Shown: one piece after another, positions 46,973-57,436 of the stretch | Layout: each line of letters opens with the position of its first letter | Numbering within the stretch: the first letter of the stretch is position 1 | Assembly (NCBI RefSeq): GCF_000331515.1 | Contig: NZ_AMZO01000004.1 | Span: forward strand, 58,429-122,428 | DNA: 64,000 bases | Direction: 5' to 3' | Source: Photobacterium marinum | Lineage (GTDB): Bacteria > Pseudomonadota > Gammaproteobacteria > Enterobacterales > Vibrionaceae | Translations under genes and position numbers: made by a program | Notes under the pieces: model-generated | Told to the model about the DNA's origin: nothing | Database searches by the model: none | What the model saw: only the letters and a program-made list of their open reading frames with translations

Positions 46973-48589
46973 TTAAAGTGTAAAAAGATGCACAACGTCG
47001 CGTAGCGCGGTTGCCCGGCGCTTCAGCTCTTCAACCCCTTGTTGTGCGTCCTGAGTTGAGAGTCGGTTTTCATCTGCGCTGCTGCTCAGTGCGGCAACGT
47101 TGGATGACAGGTGCTCTGAGGCACAGGCCTGTTCTTTTACCGACTCGGTAATTTCTTCCATTCCTTCCGTCACCGAGGTGATTTCGGCACGGAAGCCGTT
47201 CAGTGATTCATTGGCCTGATCGGCGTGCTGAACACAGTTATCGACCTGTTCAACGGCTTGCTGCATGGTTTCGGTTGCTGAACCGGTATCGCTCTGTACG
47301 GTATTGATCATGGAGCCAATCTCGACAGTGGCTTTAGCGGTGCGCTCTGACAGTTGACGTACTTCGTCGGCAACCACAGCAAAACCACGGCCCTGTTCAC
47401 CGGCACGTGCCGCTTCGATGGCGGCATTTAGTGCCAGCAGGTTGGTCTGATCGGCGATGTCTTTGATCACTTCAACAATGGAGTTGATCTCACCGGCGCG
47501 ACTGTCGAGCTGCTGTAACTTCTCGGCCACTGAGTTGGTTTCTTTCTGAACACTCTGCATGCCGTTAACCGCGTCGTTGATGGCGGCGACGGTGTTTTGC
47601 GTGTGCTCTTCAAAATGGGTCATCTTCTGGTTGGCATTGCCAACGACTTCCGAGATGCTCTGGCTGCTGGTTGCCAGCTCTTCAATTGCTGTCGCGCTGT
47701 GACCAACATTTTCGGCCTGTTCCACTGAGCGGTCGGTAACGGCCTGCACCAGATGATCAAGCTGGGTTGTGATTGCGGCTACGCTTTCGGTTGACTGGCT
47801 GACTTCAAGCAGGCGTTCACGCAGTGCTGCCATAAAGGTGTTGAAGGCATTCGCCATTGCACCGATTTCATCTTTGCTGGTTACCGCAACACGCTGGTTC
47901 AGGTTCCAGTCGCCGTTGGCGATATTCAGTAGTACCTTGTTCAGAGCATTCACTGGCTGAACAAGGCGGTTGGCAAATATCTGTGCACCAATAAGAGCCA
48001 GTGCCAGCACGATAGCGGCGGTTAGGCATACTTGCTTTAATTCACTGTTTAGCATGGCATCAACAGCATTAAGTGAGATGTCAACACCAACCACATACAG
48101 CTCGCCCTGGTGGTTGCGGAACGGCACAAAAATAGAGCGGTATCGGCCAAATTCGCCTTGGTATTCCTCGAATTGTATTTGTTCTGTGAGGAATGCCTCG
48201 CGAAGCATCTTCGGCACAATTTTGTACTCTTCCAAATACCAGTTCTGGTAGCGTCCGGAGCGCCTTTCATCCTCGGTTTGGTTGATGTAGGTGTAATACA
48301 CCCGTCCGTTTTTCATTACGGTGGTGTAAGCCCAGTCCAAGTCTGATGCTGTGGTGAAGTCGGTCAAATCACGCGAAATTTGATCGTAATCACTGCTGTT
48401 TTTGTCGAGATGGTCGTGTCGTTCATCACCGACAATTTTTTTGGTGGCGTAAGCGGCGGTTGCCAGTTCCGAGTCCAGTCTGTTGAGGGTCGACTCCTCA
48501 AGTGTCTGGTAGGAGAAACTCGATAACACCAAAATTATTGAGAGTGACAGCACTGCAAAGCAGGCTGATAGTTTGGTCTTGAGATTCAT
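46973..48589 (-). CDS. Methyl-accepting chemotaxis protein
   Basis: 538 residues. Membrane helix 1 (about 10-28), a periplasmic ligand domain of about 160 residues (single-Cache-like, ending [17 protein letters not shown]), membrane helix 2 (about 185-205), HAMP, then the signalling domain with the hairpin tip [20 protein letters not shown] and [18 protein letters not shown]. It senses an unknown ligand and signals through CheA/CheW. It lies 43 bp before the racemase on the same strand with no terminator between, so the two may be co-transcribed. Confidence 0.93.
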   Translation of the reverse strand: MNLKTKLSACFAVLSLSIILVLSSFSYQTLEESTLNRLDSELATAAYATKKIVGDERHDHLDKNSSDYDQISRDLTDFTTASDLDWAYTTVMKNGRVYYTYINQTEDERRSGRYQNWYLEEYKIVPKMLREAFLTEQIQFEEYQGEFGRYRSIFVPFRNHQGELYVVGVDISLNAVDAMLNSELKQVCLTAAIVLALALIGAQIFANRLVQPVNALNKVLLNIANGDWNLNQRVAVTSKDEIGAMANAFNTFMAALRERLLEVSQSTESVAAITTQLDHLVQAVTDRSVEQAENVGHSATAIEELATSSQSISEVVGNANQKMTHFEEHTQNTVAAINDAVNGMQSVQKETNSVAEKLQQLDSRAGEINSIVEVIKDIADQTNLLALNAAIEAARAGEQGRGFAVVADEVRQLSERTAKATVEIGSMINTVQSDTGSATETMQQAVEQVDNCVQHADQANESLNGFRAEITSVTEGMEEITESVKEQACASEHLSSNVAALSSSADENRLSTQDAQQGVEELKRRATALRDVVHLFTL

Positions 48590-48806
48590 GTTGTGTTTGT
48601 CTTCTCGAGAATGTGATTTTTATTCCATATATATATGTTGCTAATAAATGGAGCGGCGAAAAATACACGGAACTTAAGTGAAGACGAACTGTTCGTTGCT
48701 TTTTTCCGCAAGTTAGCGGAAAAAAGTTTTTTGCAAGGCATAAAGGGTAAGATTTTGTGTCTGCGATGACACAAAATCTTTTAAAAATTAAGGGGAAAGG
48801 TGAGGT

Positions 48807-49829
48807 TTATTCTAGATGGAGATCGAGTGGTGTTTTGCTGCGGCGACCGCCGATTTCCCGGGTCAGTTGCGGCACCATATAGCCTGATACGTTTTCCATT
48901 AGCCCCTTCATTAGCTGGCGGGCACGGTCGTCATCCACCATAAAGTGAGCCGCTCCCTGAACTTTATCAAGCACATGAAGGTAGTACGGCAGGATACCAG
49001 CATCGAACAGAGCTTCGCTGAGCTGGGTAAGAGCGCCGACCGAGTCATTCACACCTTTAAGTAATACGCCCTGGTTGAGCAGGGTGACACCGGCCTGCTT
49101 TAGCTTGCTCATTGCCTGGCGAAGGTCACCATTTACTTCATTGGCATGGTTGAGATGCGTAACCAGCACCACTTGCAGGCGGGTTTGTTGTAGTAGTTCG
49201 CATAATTCATCGGTGATCCTTGATGGCAGTACCACAGGCAGGCGAGTGTGGATCCGCAGTCGCTTGATATGCGGGATTTGGGCTATATTCTCTACCAGCC
49301 ACTGCAATTCATGATCTTTGGCCATCAGCGGGTCACCGCCGGAGAAGATCACTTCATTGATTTCAGGCTGGTCGGCAACATAGTCCAGGGCTGCCTGCCA
49401 CTGGCGTTTGCCGCCTTTGTTCTCCTGATAAGGGAAGTGACGACGGAAACAGTAGCGGCAGTTGACGGCGCAGCCGCCCTTGACGATCAGTAGTACCCGG
49501 TTTTTGTATTTGTGCAGCAAGCCGGGGATGGCGTTGTCCTGTTCTTCCAGCGGATCGAGAGAGTAGCCTTCATGTACTTCATATTCTTCTTCCAGCGGGA
49601 GCACTTGGCGCAACAATGGATCGTAGGGGTTGCCAACTTCCATTCTTTCGACAAAGCTCATAGGAACACGCAGCGCAAATAATTTCCGGGCTCCCAGCCC
49701 TTTTTCCCACGGCGCAGGATCAATTTTTAGGGTTTTGAGCAGTTGATAGGGGTCTGATATCGCATTCGCAAGCTCATTAAGCCAGTTTTGCTCAACAGTT
49801 GCGGCGTTTCGGGTTATTATGTGCGGCAT
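48807..49829 (-). CDS. epmB: EF-P beta-lysylation enzyme EpmB (radical SAM lysine 2,3-aminomutase)
   Basis: 340 residues from the ATG at 49829 (MPHIITRNAATVEQNW, matching the E. coli start). Radical SAM cysteines in GGCAVNCRYCFRRHFPY; PLP and SAM-associated blocks IFSGGDPLMAKDHELQW and YYLHVLDKVQGAAHFMV. It isomerises lysine to beta-lysine for attachment to EF-P by EpmA. The open frame runs on to 50111, but this overlaps efp in antisense and is spurious. It is divergent from efp with only 33 bp between starts. Confidence 0.96.
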   Translation of the reverse strand: MPHIITRNAATVEQNWLNELANAISDPYQLLKTLKIDPAPWEKGLGARKLFALRVPMSFVERMEVGNPYDPLLRQVLPLEEEYEVHEGYSLDPLEEQDNAIPGLLHKYKNRVLLIVKGGCAVNCRYCFRRHFPYQENKGGKRQWQAALDYVADQPEINEVIFSGGDPLMAKDHELQWLVENIAQIPHIKRLRIHTRLPVVLPSRITDELCELLQQTRLQVVLVTHLNHANEVNGDLRQAMSKLKQAGVTLLNQGVLLKGVNDSVGALTQLSEALFDAGILPYYLHVLDKVQGAAHFMVDDDRARQLMKGLMENVSGYMVPQLTREIGGRRSKTPLDLHLE

Positions 49830-49862
49830 TAAATACAACTCGAAGATGTTAAGAGGATAGAA

Positions 49863-50429
49863 ATGGCGTCTTTCAGCACCAATGAATTCCGCGGCGGAAT
49901 GAAAATTATGCTTGATAATGAACCATGTGTCATTATCGAAAACGAATTTGTTAAGCCAGGTAAAGGCCAGGCGTTCAACCGTGTGAAAATCCGTAAACTG
50001 CTTTCTGGTAAAGTTCTTGAGAAGACTTTCAAATCTGGTGAAACAGTTGAAGCTGCAGACGTAATCGACACCGATCTTGATTACCTGTACAACGACGGTG
50101 AATTCTACCACTTCATGAACAATGAAACTTTCGAGCAGATCGCGGCAGACCTGAAAGCTGTTGGTGACAATGCGAAATGGCTGGTAGAAAACGATAGCTG
50201 TACGCTAACACTGTGGAACGGCAACCCAATCGCAGTGACACCACCAAACTTCGTTGAGCTTGAAGTAACTGAAACTGATCCAGGCCTTAAAGGCGATACT
50301 CAGGGTACTGGTGGTAAGCCGGCAACTCTGTCTACTGGCGCAGTTGTACGTGTTCCTCTGTTCATCCAGATTGGCGAAGTGATCAAAGTTGACACCCGCT
50401 CTGGTGAATACGTAAGCCGCGTGAAGTAA
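49863..50429 (+). CDS. efp: Translation elongation factor P
   Basis: 188 residues, full length, with the three beta-barrel domains of EF-P. Lys34 in [15 protein letters not shown] is the site for beta-lysine addition by EpmA/EpmB. The C-terminal signature [18 protein letters not shown] is present. EF-P rescues ribosomes stalled at polyproline. RBS AAGAGGA precedes the ATG. Because the gap to epmB is 33 bp, its promoter must overlap the epmB coding sequence. Confidence 0.98.
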   Translation: MASFSTNEFRGGMKIMLDNEPCVIIENEFVKPGKGQAFNRVKIRKLLSGKVLEKTFKSGETVEAADVIDTDLDYLYNDGEFYHFMNNETFEQIAADLKAVGDNAKWLVENDSCTLTLWNGNPIAVTPPNFVELEVTETDPGLKGDTQGTGGKPATLSTGAVVRVPLFIQIGEVIKVDTRSGEYVSRVK

Positions 50430-50443
50430 TCCCCGGCTATTGC

Positions 50444-50473
50444 TGAAAAAGGTCGCTGAGGCGGCCTTTTTTG
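50444..50473 (+). terminator. Rho-independent terminator of efp
   Basis: Stem AAAAGGTCGC / GCGGCCTTTT with a T-run, 16 bp after the stop. Confidence 0.85.
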
Positions 50474-50548
50474 TTGCCTGATATCCTAGGAATTGATTGT
50501 TGATGGCCTCTATAGTGAAAGGCTATTGGCGGTATTTTCTGCCGAAAT

Positions 50549-50582
50549 AAAGAAGCCTGGTCATCATGACCAGGCTTCTTTT
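50549..50582 (-). terminator. Long perfect hairpin terminator of the lipoprotein gene
   Basis: A 16-bp stem AAAGAAGCCTGGTCAT / ATGACCAGGCTTCTTT almost without a loop, with T on the minus strand side, 19 bp after the stop of the gene at 50601. Confidence 0.85.
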
Positions 50583-50600
50583 TATAGAGGAATAATAAGG

Positions 50601-52010
50601 TTAGTTGTTTGGGTAACCTGGGAACGTTGCCTTGAAGTCATTTTGGGCAGGGAAATATTTATCCAAGAATTTCACCATCTCAGGATCATTGGTTGTCAGG
50701 TCTGCATATGTTGATGACTTTGACTCTGAAGCTGCGAAGTTCTTGTTGTTGATGTCGTAATAGGCGTAGAGCGCATAAGCTAGATATTCCTGATCGTAGG
50801 ATTCTGCATCCAGATCCGCTTCTGCAATCGTTGAAACTTTGCCGTTTGGATAATAGTTACCGGAGCGAATGGCTTTTTCGTTCAATGTATCCAACTCTTT
50901 TTGCATAGCGGCCCATTGTGAGGTTGGGTGAGCTATCGCGTAGTTCATAATGCCGTAGTCGTGAACAAAATGAAGAATCTCTTCAAATGCGGCATCGCGC
51001 TTATTCGTTAAGTAGTTTTTGTCATGATCTGTATCGGTCGTGGTGGTTTCTGTCGAGAACAGATCCTGGAAGCGATAGTTTTCTTCCATGAAATCACCGG
51101 CACGATTACTCCAGTCCTCGTCGTAGAAAAATGCCATCGTGGCATTGCTGTCAGAAATAGCCTTGGTAATTTCAGTCGGTAAGTGATTGAGGTAATAAGC
51201 CATGATTTTTTTCACATGGGCAACTTTGGCTTCTGAGTTTTGTTGGGCTTTGTCTTCAATAAGAAGCGGGATCTTATAGCCATGAACCTCGATACAGGTT
51301 TTATGTTTGATACCGTTGCGGTTTAACTCGCCGGTTGTATCGGTAATGACAGTGCAATTGCCATTCGATACTTTCTGGTATTGATTTGTACTGTTGTCCG
51401 GGGCTGTCGGAAGGAACTGAATTCCGTTACTCAGTGTATCGGCGACACGTACATATAAGTTCATTGGTCGCATATTATCTATGCTGAACTTACTTCCTTC
51501 GTTGTTATCGACAAAATCACGATCGATTTTTGCCGATGTTATTTTTCCCCACAATTTCACGTTGTTCGGGTCATTTTCGATTTTAGCAATAGCAAGCTTT
51601 TGCGGGACTTTGGTGGAGGTAAAGTTTTCGTAATAGACGTTATAGTTGATCAGTTGATACTTTTTCCCTTCAGCTGTTGTTGCTGTCACATCGAAACTGA
51701 ATTCGGCATCAGAAAACGTTTTGTAGTTCCGTTTTGTTATTCCATTAACCTGAGCGAAAAAGCCGTTTTTCATCAGCTCGTTACTGAACACGGTGGCATC
51801 TACATTGAAGTGGTTATCTGACAGGGGCTTGATGGATTTAATGCCAAAGTTGATTTTGTAGTTATTCCCCAGCTTTAATACATCGCTGGGTTTTGAAGCA
51901 TCAATGGCCTGCGCTGATGTTGAGTTCGAAGTTGGGCTTGATGTGTCTTCACTACACCCGGTTAGTGTAGCGGCCAAAATTGAAGCCAGAAGAATGACTT
52001 TATTGTTCAT
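50601..52010 (-). CDS. Lipoprotein of unknown function with an EEILHFVHDYG motif
   Basis: 469 residues. Lipoprotein signal with lipobox LTGC and Cys19, followed by a Ser/Thr-rich linker. The rest has no family I can name. A helical part near 270-300 (SEAKVAHVKKIMAYYLNHLP) leads to AAFEEILHFVHDYGIMNYAI (about 340-360), which holds His, Glu and Asp residues arranged as in a metal-binding helix, and then EEYLAYALYAYYDI-like DQEYLAYALYAYYDINNKNF. It might be a metalloprotein or peptidase-like protein, but a standard HEXXH is missing. Single gene, with its own terminator, between efp and frd. Confidence 0.75.
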   Translation of the reverse strand: MNNKVILLASILAATLTGCSEDTSSPTSNSTSAQAIDASKPSDVLKLGNNYKINFGIKSIKPLSDNHFNVDATVFSNELMKNGFFAQVNGITKRNYKTFSDAEFSFDVTATTAEGKKYQLINYNVYYENFTSTKVPQKLAIAKIENDPNNVKLWGKITSAKIDRDFVDNNEGSKFSIDNMRPMNLYVRVADTLSNGIQFLPTAPDNSTNQYQKVSNGNCTVITDTTGELNRNGIKHKTCIEVHGYKIPLLIEDKAQQNSEAKVAHVKKIMAYYLNHLPTEITKAISDSNATMAFFYDEDWSNRAGDFMEENYRFQDLFSTETTTTDTDHDKNYLTNKRDAAFEEILHFVHDYGIMNYAIAHPTSQWAAMQKELDTLNEKAIRSGNYYPNGKVSTIAEADLDAESYDQEYLAYALYAYYDINNKNFAASESKSSTYADLTTNDPEMVKFLDKYFPAQNDFKATFPGYPNN

Positions 52011-52126
52011 ATGGGTAACCCGGACAAAATGTTCAACGAAAATTGAATGTTGTGAGGCCCAATTGTATAGAGCGGGGTAGCCGTTGGGTGTAATGGCGTG
52101 TAAGAGATGAAATCAATGTGAAGAAA

Positions 52127-52162
52127 AACAAAAAGCGGCACCACCGAAGTGATGCCGCTCTT
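52127..52162 (-). terminator. Terminator of frdABCD
   Basis: On the minus strand, stem AGCGGCATCAC / GTGGTGCCGCT (one mismatch/G-U) with loop TTCG, followed by TTTTTG. Confidence 0.85.
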
Positions 52163-52181
52163 ATTGAGTCGTATTTTCTCT

Positions 52182-52544
52182 TTAAATCATAAAGACGAAA
52201 ATAACAGCCAGCGCAGATACCAGGAAGGCAGTTGCGTAGCAGGCTACTTTACCGGCTGTACCTGTGTGGAATTTCAGGTCGTGCATACCGTGGTGAACAC
52301 GGTGCATTGCATGCCACATTGGTAGTGCCAGGGTAGCGATAGTGAATAGGCCACCGATGATGCTGGTTACGAAACCAGATACACGCTCATAGCTCATTGC
52401 CTCGGCATCAATCATGCCAAGCGGAACCATGATGCCTAGTACCAGTACGGTTACAGGTGTCAGCATGGCAAACCAAGTACCGCCAGCACCGAACAGACCC
52501 CACCATACCGGCTCGTCAGAACGTTTAGGATTCAGGTTAATCAT
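52182..52544 (-). CDS. frdD: Fumarate reductase membrane anchor FrdD
   Basis: 120 residues with three membrane helices. Starts [20 protein letters not shown], a typical FrdD beginning, with [20 protein letters not shown] carrying the conserved histidines near the menaquinone site. FrdC and FrdD hold FrdAB at the inner membrane and pass electrons from menaquinol to fumarate. It follows frdC by 10 bp. Confidence 0.95.
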   Translation of the reverse strand: MINLNPKRSDEPVWWGLFGAGGTWFAMLTPVTVLVLGIMVPLGMIDAEAMSYERVSGFVTSIIGGLFTIATLALPMWHAMHRVHHGMHDLKFHTGTAGKVACYATAFLVSALAVIFVFMI

Positions 52545-52554
52545 GGGGCTCTCC

Positions 52555-52938
52555 TTAAACCAGTACCAGAACGAACAGTGTAATTGCTGCTACTGCAGCC
52601 CACTGACCCAGAACAATGATTTTCTTGTCTAGCGTTTTGCCTTTGATGCGGATTGGCATCACCTGAGGCATCATGCTGAAGAAAGTCTGTGCGTGGAACA
52701 GGCTACCAGCCAGTGCCAGGATGTTCAGGATTAGCACGACAGGGTTCGCCATGAAATCCAGCCAGCTTTGCCACGCTTCAGGACCTTTCACCAGGCTACC
52801 AAGACCGAAAGTCAGGCAGATGGTGAAGAAAATCAGTGGTAGTACAGTTGCTTCACGAACCATGTAGAAGCGGTAGAAAGGATGATCCTTCCACCAGGTA
52901 CGCTTCATTTCGCGAACGTAAGGTTTACGGTTGCTCAT
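52555..52938 (-). CDS. frdC: Fumarate reductase membrane anchor FrdC
   Basis: 127 residues with three membrane helices. [20 protein letters not shown] and [20 protein letters not shown] are characteristic of FrdC; the end [18 protein letters not shown] is the third helix. It lies 2 bp after frdB and upstream of frdD in the same operon. Confidence 0.95.
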   Translation of the reverse strand: MSNRKPYVREMKRTWWKDHPFYRFYMVREATVLPLIFFTICLTFGLGSLVKGPEAWQSWLDFMANPVVLILNILALAGSLFHAQTFFSMMPQVMPIRIKGKTLDKKIIVLGQWAAVAAITLFVLVLV

Positions 52939-52940
52939 CC

Positions 52941-53681
52941 TTATGCCTCCTGAGGTTTCAACATGGCAATAACGAAATCTTTAGAAGATTCAACTTTGCC
53001 TTGGTTAACCGCTGCTGCCGGGTCTACGCTCTTCGGACAAACTTCAGAACAGTAACCTACGAACGTACAGCCCCATGCACCGTTTTCGCCGTTGATCAGC
53101 TTCATACGCTCATCAGCACCGTTGTCACGGCTGTCCAGGTTGTAACGGTGAGCCAGGGTCAGCGCTGCCGGGCCAATGAACTCTGGGTTCAGACCGAACT
53201 GAGGACAAGCTGCATAGCACAGGCCACAGTTGATACAGGCTGAGAACTGCTTGTAGCGCGCCATTTGCTCTGGAGTCTGGTTGTTCGGGCCATCTTCCGG
53301 AGTGCGGTCATTACCGATGATGTATGGCTTGATTGCTTCCAGACGCTCGATGAACGGAGTCATATCAACAATCAGGTCTTTTTCGATTGCGAAGTTCGCC
53401 AGTGGCTCGATCTTCAGGCCGTTCTGGTAGTCACGCAGGAAAGTCTTACAAGCCAGTTTCGGCACGTTGTTGACCATCATGCCGCAAGAACCACAGATTG
53501 CCATACGGCAAGACCAGCGGTAGGCCAGATCTTTGTCCAGGTTATCTTTGATGTAACCCAGTGCGTCCAGCACAGACATGGTTTCGTTAAACGGTACTTC
53601 GAAAGTTTCGAAGTATGGTTCTGCGTCCTTGGCCGGGTCATAACGCAGAATTTCTACTTTTTGGATGCGGTTGCCTGACAT
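52941..53681 (-). CDS. frdB: Fumarate reductase iron-sulfur subunit FrdB
   Basis: 246 residues. [2Fe-2S] ligands in [19 protein letters not shown] with a further Cys shortly after, [4Fe-4S] and [3Fe-4S] ligands in [14 protein letters not shown] and [17 protein letters not shown]. It relays electrons from the membrane subunits to FrdA. Its start overlaps the frdA stop by one base. Confidence 0.97.
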   Translation of the reverse strand: MSGNRIQKVEILRYDPAKDAEPYFETFEVPFNETMSVLDALGYIKDNLDKDLAYRWSCRMAICGSCGMMVNNVPKLACKTFLRDYQNGLKIEPLANFAIEKDLIVDMTPFIERLEAIKPYIIGNDRTPEDGPNNQTPEQMARYKQFSACINCGLCYAACPQFGLNPEFIGPAALTLAHRYNLDSRDNGADERMKLINGENGAWGCTFVGYCSEVCPKSVDPAAAVNQGKVESSKDFVIAMLKPQEA

Positions 53682-55486
53682 TATGCCTGCTCCTCTTTCT
53701 GCTCTGCTGCTTCTTTCGCTGCTGCCTCTTCTGCCGCGGCACCGTACAGACGGGCTTTAGGCTGAGACTTGGTGATAGTCACGTCGCTGTATTCGATGCG
53801 AGGTGCTTTGTCACCGTTGTAGTAGGCCAGCGTATGCTTCAGGAAGTTCTCGTCATCACGCTCTGTGCAACCTTCGTCAAGACGCTGGTGTGCACCACGG
53901 GATTCACGACGCTGAATTGCAGAGTGAGCCATCGCTTCCGCGACTTCCAGGCCGTAGCCGACTTCGATTGCGTATAGCAGATCGGTGTTGAATACTTTGC
54001 CTTTGTCTTTGATGCTGATCTTCTTGTAACGCTCGCGAAGCTCGGCCAGCTTCTCAATAGTAGCCTGCATCAGATCTTCCTGGCGGTAGATACCACAGCC
54101 TGCTTCCATGGATTGGCCCATTTCAGTACGGATGTCAGCCCAGTTTTCGTCACCTTCCTGAGCCATCAGGGTATCGATGCGAGCCTGAACGTCTTTGATT
54201 TGTGCTGCGATGACGTCTTCGTTCCAGCCTTTGAATTCTTCAGCACGCTTCGCTGCACCTTCACCGGCAACGCGGCCGAATACAACTAGCTCAGCCAGAG
54301 AGTTAGAACCCAGACGGTTAGCACCGTGCAGACCAACAGATGAACATTCACCTACAGCGAACAGACCCTTGATGCGGGTTTCGTTGTGGTTGTCAGTCTC
54401 AATACCACCCATGGTGTAGTGAACAGTTGGACGGATAGGGATAGGCTCTTTCGCCGGGTCAACGTTAACGTACGCTTTCGCCAGCTCACAGATGAACGGC
54501 AGACGCTCGTGTAGGTACTCTTCACCCAAGTGGCGAAGGTCAAGGTGCACTACGTCACCCAGAGGGTGCTTGATAGTGTTGCCTTTCTGCTGTTCGTGCC
54601 AGAAAGCCTGAGAAACTTTGTCGCGAGGACCCAGTTCCATGTATTTGTTCTTTGGCTGGCCAACTGGAGTTTCCGGGCCCATGCCGTAGTCTTGCAGGTA
54701 ACGGTAGCCGTTCTTGTTGACAATGATACCGCCTTCACCACGACAACCTTCGGTCATCAGGATACCAGTGCCTGGCAGACCTGTTGGGTGATACTGAACG
54801 AACTCCATATCACGCAGTGGCACGCCGTGACGGAAAGCCATCGCCATACCGTCGCCGGTTACGATACCGCCGTTAGTGTTGCAGTGGTAAACACGACCTG
54901 CGCCACCTGTTGCAAGAACAACAGACTTCGCTTTGATGCAAACCAGTTCACCTTCGGACATGTGGATAGCAATCAGACCCTGAACTTCGCCTTCGTCAAC
55001 CAGCAGGTCAACAACGAAGTATTCGTCGAAGCGTTTGATCTGATCGTACTTGATAGAAGTCTGGAATAGAGTGTGAAGCATGTGGAAGCCGGTTTTATCC
55101 GCTGCGAACCACGTACGTTCAACCTTCATACCACCGAAACGACGAACGTTAACGTCGCCGTTTTCCTTACGGCTCCATGGACAACCCCACTGCTCCAGCT
55201 GAGTCATCTCGCGAGTCGCATTTTCTACGAAATATTCAACAACGTCCTGTTCACACAGCCAGTCACCACCGCCAACAGTATCGTTGAAGTGGTTATCCAG
55301 GCTATCTTCATCCTTGATTACGGCAGCGGAACCACCCTCAGCCGCTACGGTGTGAGAGCGCATTGGGTAAACTTTAGAAATCAGTGCAATTTCCAAGTCT
55401 GGGTTTGCTTCTGCTGCAGCGATGGCAGCACGCAGGCCTGCACCACCTGCGCCGATTACAGCGATATCTGTGGTAATAGTCTTCAC
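53681..55486 (-). CDS. frdA: Fumarate reductase flavoprotein subunit FrdA
   Basis: 601 residues. FAD-binding GxGxxG in [17 protein letters not shown], covalent-FAD histidine His45 in [13 protein letters not shown], and the catalytic-region block [13 protein letters not shown]. It reduces fumarate to succinate at the cytoplasmic face during anaerobic respiration. First gene of frdABCD. Fumarate can be supplied by AspA and imported by DcuA from this window. A perfect CRP-like palindrome lies 165 bp upstream. Confidence 0.97.
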   Translation of the reverse strand: MKTITTDIAVIGAGGAGLRAAIAAAEANPDLEIALISKVYPMRSHTVAAEGGSAAVIKDEDSLDNHFNDTVGGGDWLCEQDVVEYFVENATREMTQLEQWGCPWSRKENGDVNVRRFGGMKVERTWFAADKTGFHMLHTLFQTSIKYDQIKRFDEYFVVDLLVDEGEVQGLIAIHMSEGELVCIKAKSVVLATGGAGRVYHCNTNGGIVTGDGMAMAFRHGVPLRDMEFVQYHPTGLPGTGILMTEGCRGEGGIIVNKNGYRYLQDYGMGPETPVGQPKNKYMELGPRDKVSQAFWHEQQKGNTIKHPLGDVVHLDLRHLGEEYLHERLPFICELAKAYVNVDPAKEPIPIRPTVHYTMGGIETDNHNETRIKGLFAVGECSSVGLHGANRLGSNSLAELVVFGRVAGEGAAKRAEEFKGWNEDVIAAQIKDVQARIDTLMAQEGDENWADIRTEMGQSMEAGCGIYRQEDLMQATIEKLAELRERYKKISIKDKGKVFNTDLLYAIEVGYGLEVAEAMAHSAIQRRESRGAHQRLDEGCTERDDENFLKHTLAYYNGDKAPRIEYSDVTITKSQPKARLYGAAAEEAAAKEAAEQKEEQA

Positions 55487-55650
55487 AGCTATCCTCCGAA
55501 GGTAAGACGATAAAATTTAAAAAAGTACGCTAAAGCGTACTTATCCTTGAAATCCTGAGGTCATTCTATGAAACAAAATCGGCAGAAAATTTGATTTAGA
55601 CGCAGCTTTTTTATGGAAATAGCCCAAAAGTATAAGATGATTACAAAAAC

Positions 55651-55666
55651 TGTGATTATTGTCACA
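55651..55666. promoter_or_regulatory. CRP-type binding site upstream of frdA
   Basis: TGTGATTATTGTCACA is a perfect TGTGA-N6-TCACA palindrome in the 545-bp non-coding region between frdA (minus) and epmA (plus). It is 165 bp from the frdA start and 366 bp from epmA. The remaining non-coding sequence is AT-rich, with no gene seen. Confidence 0.75.
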
Positions 55667-56031
55667 AGCTGTAATGTTTTATGGTTGTTAAATCACCGTT
55701 TTATTTTGTGTGAATTGTTTCTGGCTCATTAAGGGTGTGTTTCGTGTTTTTGTTCTAACTCCTTAATTTAAAAAAGGAACCGAATGGTGATAAGGGTTGC
55801 ATAACCAATTAATGTTGGTTTTATGTCTGTTTGGTATTTGTAATGTTGATTTATTGTGTTTCTGTGGTGATCTAATTTGTGGTTGGTGTTTACCTTTTAA
55901 AAGTGTACCTATTCATAATTAGTCATATGTATGCATCGGTGGGAGTATTGGTATGTAATCTGGCTGCTGCTTAAAGGGGAGTTTGGTAAACTGGGCGACA
56001 AAATAATCACTCGTATATTAAGAAGTGCTCT

Positions 56032-57003
56032 ATGACTTTGCATTGGCAACCTACCGCCTCAATTGAACAGCTGAAACAGCGTGCGGCGACTATCGCCACC
56101 ATTCGTGATTTCTTTGCTCGTCGTCAGGTAATGGAAGTGGATACACCTGCGATGAGCCAGGCAACAGTGACAGATATCCATCTTCATACTTTTCAGACTC
56201 AGTTTGTCGGGCCAGGTTTTGCGGATGGTCAGATGTTGTATCTGATGACCAGCCCTGAGTTCCATATGAAGCGGTTGTTGTCAGCCGGTAGTGGCCCCAT
56301 CTACCAGATCTGTAAGTCATTCCGTAATGAAGAGTCAGGCAGGTATCATAATCCTGAATTTACCATGTTGGAGTGGTATCGCCCGGGCTTTGATCATCAT
56401 CAGCTGATGGATGAAATGGATGAGTTGCTGCAGTTAGTTCTGGGCTGTCAGGCTGCCGAACGCATGACTTACCAGCAGGCGTTTATCCGTGTCCTTGGTG
56501 TGTGTCCGCTGGAAGGTAGTATGGATGAGCTGAAAGCTGCTGCCGGCTCTCTGGGGCTGTCTGATATTGCTGAGCCGGAAGAAGACCGCGATACCTTGTT
56601 GCAACTGTTGTTCAGTGTCGGGGTAGAGCCGAAAATCGGCCAGCAGGTGCCGGCATTTGTTTATGATTTCCCTGCTTCGCAGGCAGCTCTGGCGCAGATC
56701 AACCCGGATGATCTTCGGGTAGCTGAGCGTTTTGAGGTCTATTTTAAAGGCATTGAATTGGCTAATGGTTTCCATGAACTGGCTGATGGCGATGAGCAAC
56801 TGGCTCGTTTTGAAGATGATAACCGTAAGCGCTTGAAGATGGGGCTGGCACCTCAGCCGATTGATCATCACCTAGTGGAGGCATTGCGTGCTGGTTTCCC
56901 GGATTGTGCCGGGGTTGCGTTGGGCATTGATCGTTTGATCATGCTGGCGCAGGGATTGGATCATATTGATCAGGTGACGGCGTTTCCGATCGATATTGCC
57001 TGA
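56032..57003 (+). CDS. epmA: EF-P--(R)-beta-lysine ligase EpmA (PoxA/GenX)
   Basis: 323 residues, like the 325 of E. coli. A class II lysyl-tRNA synthetase-like enzyme without the tRNA-binding domain. Motif 1 region near [20 protein letters not shown], motif 2 in [20 protein letters not shown], motif 3 in [15 protein letters not shown]. It joins beta-lysine, made by EpmB, to Lys34 of EF-P. epmA lies beside frd in many gammaproteobacteria, as here. ATG at 56032 with AAGTGCTC upstream is a weak RBS. Confidence 0.96.
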   Translation: MTLHWQPTASIEQLKQRAATIATIRDFFARRQVMEVDTPAMSQATVTDIHLHTFQTQFVGPGFADGQMLYLMTSPEFHMKRLLSAGSGPIYQICKSFRNEESGRYHNPEFTMLEWYRPGFDHHQLMDEMDELLQLVLGCQAAERMTYQQAFIRVLGVCPLEGSMDELKAAAGSLGLSDIAEPEEDRDTLLQLLFSVGVEPKIGQQVPAFVYDFPASQAALAQINPDDLRVAERFEVYFKGIELANGFHELADGDEQLARFEDDNRKRLKMGLAPQPIDHHLVEALRAGFPDCAGVALGIDRLIMLAQGLDHIDQVTAFPIDIA

Positions 57004-57031
57004 TTTCCGATCTTACTTATCAAGCAGATAT

Positions 57032-57059
57032 AAAAAACGCGGCAATTGCCGCGTTTTTT
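57032..57059 (+). terminator. Rho-independent terminator of epmA
   Basis: Palindrome AAAAAACGCGGCAATTGCCG continuing to CGTTTTTT; perfect 14-bp symmetry, 28 bp after the stop. Confidence 0.92.
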
Positions 57060-57385
57060 ATTGTCAGCCATGTGTTCGAGTGGCCATGCGGCCAAAGGGT
57101 GTTCGATCTTACCTGTTGGTGTTTTCCGTACCTGAGCCATTAAGTACGGATAGACTTTCCTATGACAGCTTCTACGTAAATGTGAAAAGCCAGAAAGCCG
57201 GGGGAACAGCCAGTAGTGCATCGACAGGCGGCAAGTTAGGATTTCAAGGCGTCTTATCGAAGCGGAACAAACTATAAGCAATATAAGCTCTAAATGCAAA
57301 TGGTTATCACTTGTAACTGTACCCAAAAGAGGCTGGTAAGATGTCTAGTGTATTTTTATTTGGGTATCAGGCATGGAATACATAT
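57060..57385. other. Non-coding region, possibly holding an interspersed repeat
   Basis: No gene assigned. Open frames run through on both strands but also cross the epmA terminator, so they look spurious. Hairpin CCGTAC-N12-GTACGG (57128-57152 approx.) and GGCCATGCGGCC lie in the block 57070-57280, which is more G+C-rich and patterned than ordinary spacer. Its sequence reminds me of spurious repeated frames in Photobacterium, but a single window cannot show that. Confidence 0.35.
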
Positions 57386-57414
57386 AAGAAAACAGCCGCC
57401 AGATGGCGGCTGTT
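57386..57414 (-). terminator. Rho-independent terminator of the second chemoreceptor gene
   Basis: On the minus strand, stem ACAGCCGCC / GGCGGCTGT with loop ATCT, followed by TTTTC, 22 bp after the stop. Confidence 0.88.
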
Positions 57415-57436
57415 GACTTGATTTAAACGCAGCGTT

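Noticed and set aside
49830..50111. N-terminal extension of epmB to 434 residues
   Set aside because: The extra part is antisense to efp, and the family start matches the ATG at 49829.
56996..57326. Opposed open frames of 93 and 118 residues after epmA
   Set aside because: Both read through the epmA terminator and show no protein-like features.
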